This document shows, in pieces, positions 1 through 26,700 of a DNA stretch of 64,000 nt. Each line of letters starts with the position of its first letter. The first letter of the stretch is position 1. The notes beneath the pieces are model-generated. The model did not search any database and was not told where the DNA came from. It saw only the letters and a program-made list of their open reading frames with translations. The position numbers and the translations under genes are program-made. The DNA comes from Trogon surrucura (lineage: Eukaryota > Chordata > Aves > Trogoniformes > Trogonidae): positions 12,376,238 to 12,440,237 of the forward strand of contig CM036619.1 of assembly GCA_020746105.1 (NCBI GenBank), read 5' to 3'.

Positions 1-589
1 CTTAAACATAGACATATTCATGCTATGTGTAATTTCAAGAGGGTATCAAAAGCGATAGTGTTAGAAAAATATACATACTTTCCTATCCGGAAAAGAACAG
101 GCAATTTGAAATATCCATCAAATAAAATACTATAAAAGCCTCTCCACAGATTTTTTTTCACAGTCCAACATAAAATGCATGTTTATATACAGCTTATGCA
201 ACCTGTCATTTTCAAGATAGAGTCAGAAGTTTCACCAGTACAGAAAAGCTCATCTGTTACTGCCCTCTGAGCTGCTGGCTGTGCTTTGGCACGACTGTCT
301 AGGCAAGCCAAAATAGGAGAGTCACATAGCAATACCCAAAGCAATCCTAAGAAAGGCAAGGAAAAATGCAAATATGCAAGAAGGAAGGAAAGTGTATTGA
401 TAGCGACAACATTGAGAGGAATAGTGACCAATGGTAAAAGACATGAACTTGTTAGTAGCATGCAGCAATTTCTACAGGGAAAAAAAAATAAAAATCATAC
501 TCTAAGTATTAAAAGGACACTTTTGTGGTACTTGTCATGAATTCTTAGTAATATCAGATTACTATCTACTGGAAATAGCCTGGACTGAA

Positions 590-1426
590 TTTATTTCAGT
601 GGATGTGGTTTGTTGCTGTGCTTTGGTTCGTGGCAGTGCTAAACTTCAGTTGCACACCCGCCAGGTAAAGCAAACCAAAACAAAACCCCTTCGTTTTTAA
701 AAGGAAGTGAGATAGGAAAAAAGTTTCAAAACTGTGTGCTTTCAGTACCTGAGTGCAATGCAGTAGCCAGAGCTATGGTTTGATTTTGACTTGTTTAAAT
801 TAATTGCAGTGAAAAGAATGATTTTGGAAGAGCAACATGGCACTCGCAACAGTGACTGAAGGTAAAGATCTGGCGACACTTCAAGATCTGAAATCCTCTA
901 CAGTGTCCTTTTAAGTGTCAGTGGGCTAGTATCAGAGCTGTAACTGAAAAAGAACAGAGGCAAATCCTAATGAAATAACCCAAATCAAGAATATTATGGT
1001 ATTTCACAGTAATAAAGAAACAGTCCATGGAATTACTGAACAGAAAAAAGCGTGAAGGATAATAGCAGCATATGGTTTACAGTTTTAATCTTTTTCAGTT
1101 TATTAATATTAGTGGTGCACTCAGCAATGGATAAAGCAAGGAATGAAATTCTGACAAAACTGGCAATTATCTACCACATGCCAACACATAATTACCGTCC
1201 TTGTAAACAGCTAACTCCTTTTTGAATTTTAATTGCAAAGAAAAGAATATTTACATATAATATATATGTATATAACCACAAAACCAAAATTAAGTCAAAT
1301 CCTTATCAAGGAAATTGCATTTCAAGAAGAGGAAAACACAATACAATATTAAATAGTACATGTCCAAAGATTTTGAAGGCAGCGTGATTTTCATGTTTTC
1401 TTCCTCCAGTCATTTCCCCCTGGATT
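590..1426 (-). other. SQLE: SQLE 3' UTR (approximate)
   Basis: The AT-rich sequence after the stop codon carries minus-strand AATAAA hexamers at 1099-1104 and 590-595, with ATTAAA at about 1084-1089. Which is used cannot be told from sequence, so the lower limit is a guess. Positions 1-589 show nothing else I can support. In human, WASHC5 lies tail-to-tail just beyond SQLE, but I could not recognise its last exon here. Confidence 0.55.
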
Positions 1427-15937
<14,511 letters not shown>

Positions 15938-16745
15938 CGTGAGGGGACTGGTCACTGGTCCTGGTTGCTCCAAAGCTTTCTGGTCGACAGATGCCGCCCA
16001 AAAAAGGGTTTTGTGCAAAGTATGAAAAAATAAATGTACAGAAACACAAAGACTTCCTTTGCGATGGAAGGGAGGCAGTTCCCAGTGAAAAACCAAGGAG
16101 CTCCACGAAACCCTGCGGAGGAGCAAGTCCCACCTCCCTGGGCTGCCACAGGAGCCCAGAGAGAGGTTCCAAAAAATAAAAAGAAATTTAAAAAAATTGT
16201 ATATCAAACGTCTTCCTAAAAGTCAGCGAGTTCCGCGCAGCACCTTGAAGAAACGGGCGGCCACCCGCGATGCTCGCCGAGCCGCACCTCGTCCCCCGCC
16301 ACCTCCCGGGGCCGCTCCTCCGCCGTGCCCGGCCCAGCCCCGCCTCGGCCGCCGGGACTGGTGCGAGCTCCGCTGCCGGCGATGCCACCGGAATCCCCAC
16401 GCCCCCGGGAGGGAGGCAACGGCCGCGCGAGGGACCCGCCCAGGCGGAGGGCGGCTGATGCTCTACCTGCCCGCTTCAGGGGCCCCCGCGGCCGCCTCAC
16501 GGAGAGAGGACACGGTGCTGCTGCTTCTCTCGCTTCCTCCTCCTGCTTCCCCTCCCGCCGACCCCGGCCCGCTTCCCCGCCCAGCGCCTCACGGCAAACG
16601 CCCGCGAGCGCACGGCGGGGCGGGGTGGGGGGGGGGGTAGGCGGGAGGAGAGAGGAGCCGGGCGGCCGTGGGAGGGGCCATGCTAATGAGCAGCCGCCTC
16701 CCCGCCTTCTGGGTACCGCGCGCCCCGTGCCTCAGGGGCATCCGG

Positions 16746-16793
16746 CCAATCGGCGGTGCTATGCCGAGATGGCGCTATGGCCAGGCGCCCAAT
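16746..16793. promoter_or_regulatory. Pair of CCAAT boxes (NF-Y type)
   Basis: Two CCAAT pentamers on the plus strand, at 16746-16750 and 16789-16793, start 43 bp apart. For SQLE they read as ATTGG. NF-Y sites are a known part of sterol-responsive promoters, so they are plausible SQLE elements. Confidence 0.5.
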
Positions 16794-16880
16794 CCGAGCG
16801 GGAGGAAGGCGGGGCTTGCGCCCGCCGGCTCCTAGGCCGATGTGACGACAGGAGGGGAGGGGCGGGGCGGGAGCGCTACG

Positions 16881-16894
16881 GTTGCCATGGATAC
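16881..16894. promoter_or_regulatory. RFX-type X-box
   Basis: GTTGCCATGGATAC has two inverted half-sites, GTTGCC and GGATAC, around AT. It is one arm short of the ideal palindrome GTTGCCATGGCAAC. X-boxes bind RFX factors. The match is seen in the sequence; occupancy is inferred. Confidence 0.6.
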
Positions 16895-16949
16895 GGGCTG
16901 AGCGATTCCCCGTGGCTCCCCCCTGCCCGCGCCGCTGCCTGGCGGGGGC

Positions 16950-16959
16950 GCGCATGCGC
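16950..16959. promoter_or_regulatory. NRF1 site (perfect palindrome)
   Basis: GCGCATGCGC is the consensus NRF1 palindrome, embedded in the CpG island near its upstream edge. NRF1 sites typically lie within about 100 bp of CpG-island start sites. Confidence 0.7.
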
Positions 16960-17025
16960 GCGGCCGCGACGGCGGCGTCCTGCAGCCCGAGGTCATAAAC
17001 TGATGTCGAAGGGAATCGTAGACTA

Positions 17026-17430
17026 GAATCATAGAATCATTAAAGTTGGAAAAGACCTCTAAGATCATCAAGTCCAACCGTCAACCCAACACCACTATGG
17101 CTACTAAACCATTTCCCGAAGTGCCATGTCCACCTCCAGGGCTGGTGACTCCACCGCTCGCCTGGGCAGCCTGTCTCAGTGCCTCACCACTCCTTCAGTC
17201 AGAAACGTTTCCCTAATCTCCAGTCCAAACCTCCCCTGGTGCAGCTTGGGGCCATTTCCTGGTTTATCGCTTGTTCCTCGGGAGAAGAGACCAACACCCA
17301 CCTCACTACACCCTGCGCTCAGGGGATTGTAGAGAGAAAAGGTCTCCCTTCTCTCTGTGAGAGGCACCTCTCTGGGGCCGTGCGCTTGCTGCAGTGCAGC
17401 GGTGCTAAATACGCCTCTGTCACAGTATAA
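17026..17430 (-). mobile_element. CR1 LINE 3' fragment abutting the CpG island
   Basis: The plus strand starts AGAATCATAGAATCATTAAA, then GTTGGAAAAGACCTCTAAGA, the reverse complement of a CR1 tail. Minus-strand coding remnants include LHQGRFGLEIRETFLTEGVV near 17180-17240. It is 5'-truncated and moderately old. It lies 67 bp from the NRF1 site. Confidence 0.92.
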
Positions 17431-20194
17431 TATAATTGATAAAGCTATGAAACACGTCAGGACCCCACTCGAGGCCAAATCGGCCAAAGAATGAGCAAAA
17501 CCAACCAAATGCAAATGGAGTGAAAGGAGATGAGGTGCTACAGTGGTAAAATGGAGTGGATTTTGAAGAGGGGGATAAAAATTTAAGAGTTTGTCATGGA
17601 CTAGAAGGGAGATTGAAAGCAATTTGGTAGAATTGAATGAATGCAAGTGAAAACAGGAGACTGGAAGAGAAGGGACTTTGGTTCATTCTCCAGATAAGCC
17701 AGTTCAGGCTAAAAGTAAAGATTGTGTGAGCTAGAGATCAAGCACAGTTTTTTCTATATGGTAAAGACACGGGTCTCATCCAGCAATGATGGTCATTCCG
17801 TCTGAGGTGAAATGAAATCTAGTACAGCAGAGGTACCCGTAATCATAGGCATCTGCCTGTAAACCCATGTTCACAGCAGGCTGCTTGTACCCAGTTTGAT
17901 CTAGGGTTACTACAGCTGTTAGCAAGTTTTATATTTAAAACACTTCAGACCGAACCTTTTAAATACATCTGCATTTGATTTCCTATGTTCAGTTCACTGA
18001 TGTTCCTTGTGCCTTTTTTTTTATGGACTGAGCTCCACAGAGTCACTCAGCACGCTGTAACACCAAACTAAAACGTGTAACCCTCCTGGGCATTTCATGC
18101 AAGAGATCAAACACGAGAAGGAACATAGCCTTTAATTTACTGGAACCAACACAAAACTTACGAAATGTCAGTTGATACACATGAACTAACTACTACTGAA
18201 AGTAATACCAGAGTAATGCAAGTGCATAGTCAGAACTGTGCCAAGGACTGTAGGGGAACAACGGAAGATTCGCGAGAATCACTGTAGGTACACTCAAGCA
18301 ACTTGCACCTGAGGTGTCGGAAAACACACACATCACACTAGATTTACTGCTTGGACTTGTGTGCTCAACAAGCAGCACACCTGCACTTAAATGGCAGAGG
18401 CCTGGGATAGATGTGGGGGCATCTCTCGTATTCCTGCCCTACAAAGCTATCGTGTGAGTCCTGGGAACTCAGGCAGAACAGCAAGTAAAACATAACAAAG
18501 CAGTGGGATAAATACCACACTCTTTCTAGCAAGGAGAGATGTCCTTATGCCTGCGCTGCCTCTTGCCATGCTGCTTGCCGTGCTGCATCAAATCTTGTAA
18601 GAAAAGTTTATTCAGATGGCACAGCAGAAAACCAGCTTGAGCTCTGAACAAAGAAATCTCTGGGCAATTATATCCTTACAATGTAAGTTCCCCTCCCCTC
18701 ATACAACAATTCTGTCCAATAGAAATATTTGAGTCTGGGGTCTTCCTGTTCCTCACTGCATCCTTTTTCTGTCTCCAGGCAGGCCGTTCCTTTCATTATC
18801 TCAAGGGTGCAGCTTTTGCTGATGTGGCTACCTTAATTTTCTGGTTTGCCTTGGTTTCGTGGCCTTCCTTGGTGTAACTAAGTGACAGTTCATCTAGGTA
18901 CAAGTTCACAGATTGCAGCCTAAGGGTTCAGCAAATCTAGCTACTCATGCTAATTAACTAATGCTAAACAAATGGCGTACCAAATTGCACTTATTTGGGC
19001 TAAACAACAAGTATTCATCAACAGTTACCCGTGTCGACTTGATGACAACGCGCAAGTGTAACCCACTGCAAAACATCAACTTTCTGTCTCGTCCGGGTCA
19101 CCCTGTAGCCACTGCTGTAGCACAGTAATACCTGGTTGGTAAGGGAAGGAGTGAGTGTGCCTGTCCTTCGGCTGCAGACTCTAATTAGATCTTATTAGGT
19201 CACCTAAAAAACTGCATGTTTGCTCTCCTGCCACCCCCTCAGTTAATTAAATACTCTTGTAAAATGTCTTTCAGGATTAGGCAATTCGTGAGTAATTTTT
19301 CTTGATACTTACATTTGAAGGGGTTAGTGTTAGGAACTGAAGCAATTGCAGAATTCTGGTTTTGAATGCAACGCTCAGAGATGCGTCTGTTCGAGGCTCG
19401 GTGTTCCCAGAACAGTTCTATATTTCCAGCCAGAACATCGCAAGTGGGTGACTCCCCACTGCCTCTTCTTTTACTTTCACCATCTATGGTGAAGAGCTTT
19501 ATATATTTGCATTTCCTTGTCCTCTGTAAGAGTTTTTGGGTTTTTTTTTTTTGTTTACATTATTATAAATAAGAAGGTATTTCTGTAGATAGCTAAGTAG
19601 AACTACTGATTTTTTGCTATGGCCTTATTTTCCAACTTTACAAAACAATCAGTTTTTTCTGTTTTGTATTTATGTGTATTTTTGAACTTTGTTAAGAATT
19701 TTCTTTACAGAATAAGAAACTTCTTGCTTCACTTGTGAAGCACTGTCAGGATGACTACTATGAAACATCACTTAGTGATTTAAATCTCACAGTGGCAAAA
19801 ATGAACAGGCTGAAACAAGAATTTCTAAAGTTCTGCAACTACTTCACAACCAGGAAATAAAGGCACCTGAAAAGAGGCTGGAGTTGAGCAGACTTTTCAA
19901 AAGAAGCCTTTTGCCAGAAGCAGCTTCACTCAGCAAAATGCTGTTTTAAACTTGGACAACCAGCAGTTGGCAGGGCAGTGGTGTGATGCTGGAATAACCA
20001 GCAAAGGCTGGCTGAACTCCAGAATATAAAAAATAAATCACTTGATGAAGACTGCTGGTTTTTCAGAAGCAGATGTAGTACGTATTCCATCTTAAGGTGA
20101 AGACCCATAAAACACAAGACATACCGCTAGTTCATGGTCACAGCTACCCTCACAACACAGGCAGCAGGACTGGTGTCTGAAGTACCAGACTTCA
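17431..20194. other. Intergenic, no feature recognised
   Basis: AT-rich single-copy-looking DNA with only short open frames lacking recognisable domains. A short T-run lies at about 19540-19550. I see no exon-like pattern or repeat that I can name. Confidence 0.6.
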
Positions 20195-21312
20195 CAGAAT
20201 CACAGAATCACAGAATGTTAGGGATTGGAAGGGACCTCGAAAGATCATCAAGTCCAATCCCCCTGCCAGAGCAGGAACGCCTAGATAATGCTACATAGGA
20301 ACGTGTCCAGGCAGGTCTTGAATGTCTCCAGAGAAGGAGACTCCACAACCTCCCTGGGCAGCCTGTTCCAGTGCTCCGTCACCCTCACTGAGAAGAAGTT
20401 TCTTCTGGAGTTTAAGCGGAACCTCTTATGTTCCAGTTTCAGCCCATTACCCCTTGTCCTATCATTGGTTGTCACCGAGAAGAGCCTGGCTCCATCCTCG
20501 TGACACTCACCCTTGATATATTTGTAAACATTAATGAGGTCACCCCTCAGTCTCCTCTTCTCCAAACTAAAGAGCCCCAGCTCCCTCAGCCTTTTCTCAT
20601 AAGGGAGATGCTCCACTCCCTTAATCATCCTAGTTGCCCTGTGCTGGACTCTCTCCAGCAGTTCCCTGTCTTTCTTGAACTGAGGGGCCCAGAACTGGAC
20701 ACAATGTTCCAGATGGGGTCTCACCAGGGCAGAGTAGAGGGGAAGGAGAACCTCTCTCGACCTACTAACCACCCCCCTTCTAATACACCCCAGGATGCCA
20801 TTGGCCTTCCTGGCCACAAGGGCACAGTGCTGGCTCATGGTCATCCTGCTGCCCGCCAGCACCCCCAGGTCCCTTTCCCCTACACTGCTCTCTAATAAGT
20901 CATTCCCCAACTTATACTGGAACATGGGGTTGTTTCTACCCAGATGCAAGGCTCTACATTTACCCTTGTTATATTTCATTAAATTTTTCCCTGCCCAACT
21001 CTCCAGCCTGTCCAGGTCTCGCTGAATGGCAGCACAGCCTTCTGGTGTGTCAGCCACTCCTCCCAGCTTGCTGATAGTACTCTCTAGTCCCTCATCCAAG
21101 TCATTGATGAATATATTGAATAATACTGGTCCCAGTACCGACCCTTGAGGGACTCCACTGGATACAGGCCTCCAACCAGACTCCGCCCCATTGACCACAA
21201 CTCTTTGGCTTCTTCCCCTTAGCCAGTTCGCAGTCCACCTCACTACCCGAGAGTCTAGACCACACTTCCTCAGTTTAGCAGCAAGGATGCTGTGGGAGAC
21301 TGTGTCAAATGC
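20195..21312 (-). mobile_element. CR1 LINE, 5'-truncated, RT C-terminal half with FADD box deleted
   Basis: The minus strand carries a 320-codon open frame (20281-21243) with [40 protein letters not shown] and the typical CR1 C-terminus, then the 3' UTR and a CACAGAATCACAGAATC tail at 20195. Compared with the sister copy at 30973-32825, 18 nt are missing in frame, so [16 protein letters not shown] has become [10 protein letters not shown]. The RT catalytic box is therefore gone. The nearly open frame suggests a young copy. The 5' end stops about 14 bp short of an LTR. Confidence 0.95.
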
Positions 21313-21326
21313 ATTTCTTATGTGCC

Positions 21327-22145
21327 TGTCCTGGTTTGTGCTAGAACAGAAGCAATTATCTGTTCAGTGATTTTACTTTTCAGCCCAGTCTCTTCAAAGT
21401 GACTGCAGTTTCTGAAGCTAACAGCATATTTTCTCAGATAGCGTCTGCTTCTAGAAGTGATAATGCTTGATGCTTGTAGTTACTACCAAGGATTAGTATG
21501 CAGAAAGGCTCTTGCTTGTATTTGCTGCTATAGAAACCAAGGTCACTGTTAAATCTTGTGTGCCACATTAGGCTGCCTTAAGTAAAAATGCTGTAAGTTA
21601 GTAAAAAATTGTTGCACTTGGGGGAAGAGGGGAGAGGACAGGTGGCCAGCTAAATCTGACCAACAAAAGTATTCCATTCCCTGTAAGTCATGTTCAGTGT
21701 AAAGCTGAGAGATCACAAGGGTCAAGCCCTCTTCTTCTGCAGCCAGCATCTAAGCAAAGGTCTCTATGTTCTTCTTCTATGTTCTTCTTCTTTGATCCCA
21801 ACCCATGCATTCCTGAATCCAGTTCCTGAACCCTCTTCTCTGCCACTGAGTCCAGTCTGGGACTTCTCCAGTGCCTGCCCTGCAGCATCAGTGGTGACGT
21901 AATCATCCTGGGAGAATTCAGTATTGGTCTTATATATATATTGGTATATATTTCATTATTTCCTTAATAATAGCATTATCTTTCTTTTTGTTGGTACTAT
22001 TTTATTAAAACAGTTTTAGGGTTTTTTTCCAACCCCAAATCGTCCCTTATTCTCCTTCTCTTCTCTTCTCTTTCTGGGATGGGAGAAGCATTAATAGAGA
22101 TCATCTGTCATTCATTTAGCAGCCAGTCCAGCCTTAACCCTTACA
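21327..22145 (+). mobile_element. Solo LTR of an avian endogenous retrovirus (ERV)
   Basis: It begins TGTCCTGGTTTGTGC and ends CCTTAACCCTTACA, so it has TG...CA ends. It contains a TATA-like TATATATATT at about 21937, and TTTTATTAAAACAG (an ATTAAA poly(A) signal) at about 22002-22015. The total is about 820 bp. No internal retroviral genes lie on either side, so it looks like a solo LTR left by recombination. I could not see a clean target duplication. Family assignment beyond avian ERV, probably ERVL- or ERVK-like, is uncertain. Confidence 0.7.
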
Positions 22146-22420
22146 AAAGCTGCACAACTGACCAGCATGTGCTGCATGAGATCGAGCATCGCCATCCGTA
22201 GGCATGCTACCTGTGATGTAGAGCTTGGTCTCACTGCCAGTCCAGTTAATGGTGTCAGTGAGTATGTGAAGAGAGACAAAACTGTTACCACCCATGCTGG
22301 GATTTGGTTATATTGAGAAGTCGCGTAGTTTAATTCATTTTTCTAACAAAATAGTGCAGTGCAGTTGGATATTTTCAAGACTGAACACAATGAAGAATTC
22401 TGCAGATGTTGTCAATATGG

Positions 22421-22530
22421 AATCACAGAATCACTAAGGTTGGAAAAGACCTCTAAGAGCAAATCCAAATATCAGTCCAATACTACCATGACTACTAAAC
22501 TATATCCTGAAGTGCCACATCTATAGGTAC
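22421..22530 (-). mobile_element. CR1 LINE 3' tail fragment
   Basis: The plus strand reads GGAATCACAGAATCACTAAG, then GTTGGAAAAGACCTCTAAGA and ACTACCATGACTACTAAACT, which matches the 17026-17430 copy. Only about 110 bp remain. It is probably the same subfamily, independently inserted. Confidence 0.85.
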
Positions 22531-23371
22531 GTTTTTAATGTCATGAAAACAGCTCACTGTCTGAGCAACCGCAAAAACATTATCAAATACATATGTAATG
22601 CGTGAATTGGAAGTCCACTAAGAAGTTTAAAATATTGTGGGAGTTCATCATGGAAGTTCATGCTGATGCCATGCTGTATTTTTAAAATGTTGGAAGGGAG
22701 GTTTAGCAGTATTTTCTCTCTATCCCAGCAGGAAGATGGCAAAATAATTTGTCCCTTATTAATGTGTAATTAGGGAATTAAAGCCAGTAGCTGTTATGTT
22801 CCTATCAGTCTGATAGTACAGAATATTTAAAGGGGTATTTCTTTGAGGGTGAAGCTGTAATGCCTGGGCAATCCAGGCTGTAATTTAAAGTTATTTGGGT
22901 TTGAGGAATACAGGCAATATACAGGTTGTGGTGTAGCCAGTAGCCACATGCCCTTTGTCAGCCCCTTGTCCCCTTCTTGGTTCTATTTTCCCTATAAGGC
23001 TGGAATTATGCTGTCTATTTTTCTATCATTTTATCCCTTCATTTGCACATGGTAATTTTTTTACTATGTTACCAACATATTTACCTCTTTTTCTTGCTAT
23101 ATAGAGTGGGGTGAGTGTCCAGTCAATGATATCCATAATTTTGAGTAGGCTTACTAGGATGGAAAGAAGGAAAGAAAGGCTAACTCATTGTTTTAAAAAT
23201 TAAAATCCTCACACCAGCAGTGACAGAGTTTTGTGGTTTTCTCTAATTTTGAAGATTCATTCTCTAGACATTTCCTAGTCGTTGGTTGCTGTATAGAGCA
23301 AAATGTTTTCACAGGGCACTACAGGCATGTACAGCCTGCGGGCTTGCGGTGTGAAGGTGGTGATGTAGGAA
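22531..23371. other. Intergenic, no feature recognised
   Basis: AT-rich DNA without a recognisable repeat or coding exon. Confidence 0.5.
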
Positions 23372-23711
23372 TAGAATCATAGAATCATAGGATCATAGAA
23401 TGTTAGGGATTGGAAGGGACCTCGAAAGATCATCAAGTCCAATCCCCCTGCCAGAGCAGGAACGCCTAGATTATGCTACACAGGAACGTGTCCAGACAGG
23501 TCTTGAATGTCTCCAGAGAAGGAGACTCCACAACCTCTCTGGGCAGCCTGTTCCAGTGCTCCGTCACCCTCACTGAGAAGAAGTTTCTTCTGGAGTTTAA
23601 GCGGAACCTCTTATGTTCCAGTTTCAGCCCATTACCCCTTGTCCTATCATTGGTTGTCACCAAGAAGAGCCTGGCTCCATCCTCGTGACACTCACCCTTG
23701 ATATATTTGTA
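23372..23711 (-). mobile_element. CR1 LINE 3' fragment, near twin of 20195-20530
   Basis: About 340 bp almost identical to the 3' end of the copy at 20195-21312, including the C-terminal codons ending FLCSII and the 3' UTR. It has three ATAGAATCAT-type tail units. Homology stops sharply at ATATATTTGTA (23711). Outer flanks differ from the twin, which argues for a separate insertion of the same young subfamily rather than a segmental duplication. Confidence 0.93.
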
Positions 23712-26700
23712 GGCTTAATAGCAGACACGCTACAGATACTGAGAAGGGAAAAAGAGGTTAAAGAACCAGAACACAGAGTTAGGATTGAGCAGCGTATCAG
23801 CATTGCAGTGGCATTTATTTTTAAAGTCTTTCTTTTCATGCAGTTACGCAGCATTGAGCAGAAATGCAGCCTCTGTGGTTTCTGTCTCCACATGCAATGC
23901 AAATGGTTTATTCTTGTCTTTATGGCAAACCCGTCATGGGTCCCAGAGGCCATTTCTCTCCATCATTTGCTCAATGAGCCATTGGTTTCTTCATAGCTGG
24001 AGCTTGGATTCACCCAGAAGCCAATCAAGTCCAAGTTCAGCATGGAGCAATGCTGAGGCAAGAGCCACACTAGCTCCTTAAGCAGCAAAGTGGCTCATCT
24101 TTGTGAATTCCCACGAGGTGAAATTGAAAATTACACATCAACAATAATGCGCCCATGCACTAGAATTTCAGAACAGGTGAGCTCTTGAGGGCAAATGGAG
24201 AAGACAAGCCAGACAACCATAAAGGAACAGCAGAGAGAGCTTAGCAAATACCAAAAAAAAGTCTTGTGAGACTTACGAGGAATTAATCCACATTGGCTGA
24301 GCTATGAGTGAACTTTTCTTGCTGCTGAGTGAACTTACTTCCCAAGTGGGTTATTTGCCACATACTAAATTCTGCATGACTTCATAACATAAATATTGGT
24401 ACCAATAAAAAGTGTTTTATCATATAAATTGTTTGGCAGCTATAAATGTCAAGGATAGGTAAAGTTTATGACTGAAAATTATGGGCTAGAAATGCCAGTA
24501 AAAATGGGGGCAGCTTGTAATTACAGGCTCTGGAGAGGCACATTGCAGCAAGATGCCTGGCCTCTAAACTTGGTGGAGAGAATCCACTCAGATGGCAAGT
24601 TCCATTTAGCAAGATTTTTAGTCATTTGGTTGGGTATTTTGTAAAGAAAAGATAGTCTCATTAGACTGTAGGAGCATGTGATAAAAAGTTATGAAAATTC
24701 ATCATCTCAAAGTGCAAGTAAGTTCTTCCACTAAGTTCTGTGTGTTTTCCCTGCCATCCATCTTCCCTGTTTATTTTCAGTATTTTCTGCACCCACTCCA
24801 ATTTTTCATTAGGAGATGCAATTGCTTCTTAATCTTTAAAAACTGGAAAAAGTATTCCTAGACAGAATACTCTTTTGGATTGGAGAACGGAATATTTTCT
24901 TCTGATGGCCAAGATAAGTTTAGAGGCACTTATCATCTCTTATTTCACCTCCTTGAAGATCTTTATAGTAATTCACCTTGACCAGATGAGGGTATCAAAG
25001 GCTACTTTGTTCAGGTGAATTTTGCTGTCTAAGTAAAAACTCTTCAGACAGGGTCAACAGAGCTGAAGAGCAAAATCCAAATATTTGTCAGCCATAATAT
25101 ATAACAAATACAGAGCTAGAACTAAAGAGCTACAGGGCTAAGCATATGCTCACTGCTCTAGGTAAGATGCCCTGTGGCTCTTTGCTTTTCAGAAGCACAT
25201 CAGTCAGGTAGGCAGAGGGTGACCTCCATTGCTCTGTGGAGCAGAGGCATCCTCAGTGTTGCTGAGTTGCTGTCTTCTGATCTCCTGATTTGTTTTTTAG
25301 AATTTTATACCTTTCCAATCAGAATTTTTCTCTCACCCTTATGCTGCTGTGACAATTTCAACAGCCTCACTTCTGTGTTTTTATTTTTATTATCTGGTAA
25401 GGCTTAAGTTTATATATTTTCTCAATAAAAGTGACTGAATTTCACTCAGTTGTGCTACACCAAACTTGGCCTTCGATGAGAGACATAGGAGCCCCTAGAT
25501 GAAAGGTTGCACTGCCTTCTGTCTCTGCTAGCTTAGGGCAGGTCCCTCGCTCCCAAATATGTTCTTCTGAGTATAAGACCAGGCTGTTTCAAGAATACCA
25601 GCTTCTTTCAGCTCAGTCAAGGCTGATGAGCAGAATCAGGCTTGCTGATGGTCCTTCCTGGACTGCCCTTTGCTCTAGGCAGAGGTTGTGTCACTCATAA
25701 ATGATGTGCAGGCAGGCAATGGACATCTTCCGTACAGCCATTGAGTAGATCAGGTTTTGCAGAGCTACTGTCTGTCTGTATCTTAGCTGCCCACTACAAC
25801 CAGCCGCTGAGGAATGGTGAAAGGCGAAGAAGACTCACACTCTAGTTAGGTAATTTCCCTTCCCTGACTCATTCACTGAGAGTGAGGAGAAAAACACAGT
25901 GGCTAGCAAGTAAACAGCAAGGACTGGTGGGATAAACAGTGTCTTCAAGAGTGCTCTACCAATGGTAGAGCTTGGTCACTCTCTAGATGCTCTAGAGCCC
26001 TGCTGTTAACAGGTAGATGAATATTCCTGCATGAAACCCCTGTAGGAAGCACTTCAGTGGTGTTTGTGGCCTCCTGCAGGGCTCTCTACTTGCATTTATG
26101 GGACTGATAGTCACCTCTGGTGGGACAAGAGCCCACATGCCTTTCCTCCAGACCATGAGTTCTTGCATTTCCCACTGCAATCTCTTGTAGTAGATCCAAG
26201 TTACAACAGCTGCCAGTTGGTTTAATCTCCAGGACAACAGTGGAGGTAATCGGCAATCATCTGCCTTTCAAAAGGAGAGAGGAGTGCGCAATGAGTACAA
26301 ATATATTGCAGAGGAAACACAAACATCAAGAAACATAAACACATTAAATTTGCCTGATATTACACACCTTTCCTTAAAGGTACAATCTCAAATTTTTATT
26401 TTCTTAGCTAAATCTGGGATGATTCTCCAGAATCCTGGTTGCTTTCAGCCTCTGTCAGTGCTGGAGAAATAGATCCATGCTGGGTTCTCTGGAAATGAGC
26501 CCAACAGTACCCTAAGGTTGAGCTTTTTATTCCACAAATACAGAGCTAACCTGACTACAGGACACTGTGATGCTTCTCTACTAAGCATTCAGCATCAAGA
26601 AAAAGAAAATGAAGCTGTGTTGAAAATCAACGTGTAAGCCACATTTTACAGGACTCAGGCTTTAGACTGTCTGGTTTCAAACTCTCAAGTTTGGAAAAGC

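Larger units (their letters stand above)
16215..17020. promoter_or_regulatory. CpG island, presumed SQLE promoter
   Basis: This is a very GC-rich, CpG-dense block with many GC boxes, including GGGGCGGGG-type runs. It lies just upstream of SQLE exon 1 and is separated from it by an AT-rich stretch at about 16168-16210. Within it are CCAAT boxes at 16746-16750 and 16789-16793, an X-box at 16881-16894 and an NRF1 palindrome at 16950-16959. No TATA box is evident. SQLE in mammals is driven by SREBP-2 with NF-Y and Sp1; I could not find a convincing sterol regulatory element by eye. Island promoters often fire in both directions, so a divergent plus-strand transcript is possible but unproven. Confidence 0.8.

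Noticed and set aside
183-461. 92-codon minus-strand hydrophobic open frame
   Set aside because: It lies in or beyond the SQLE 3' UTR and resembles no protein I know. The reverse complement of an A-rich tract yields Leu/Phe-rich frames by chance.
20281-21243. 320-codon open frame as a host gene
   Set aside because: It matches CR1 ORF2 throughout and is followed by a CR1 3' UTR and tail.
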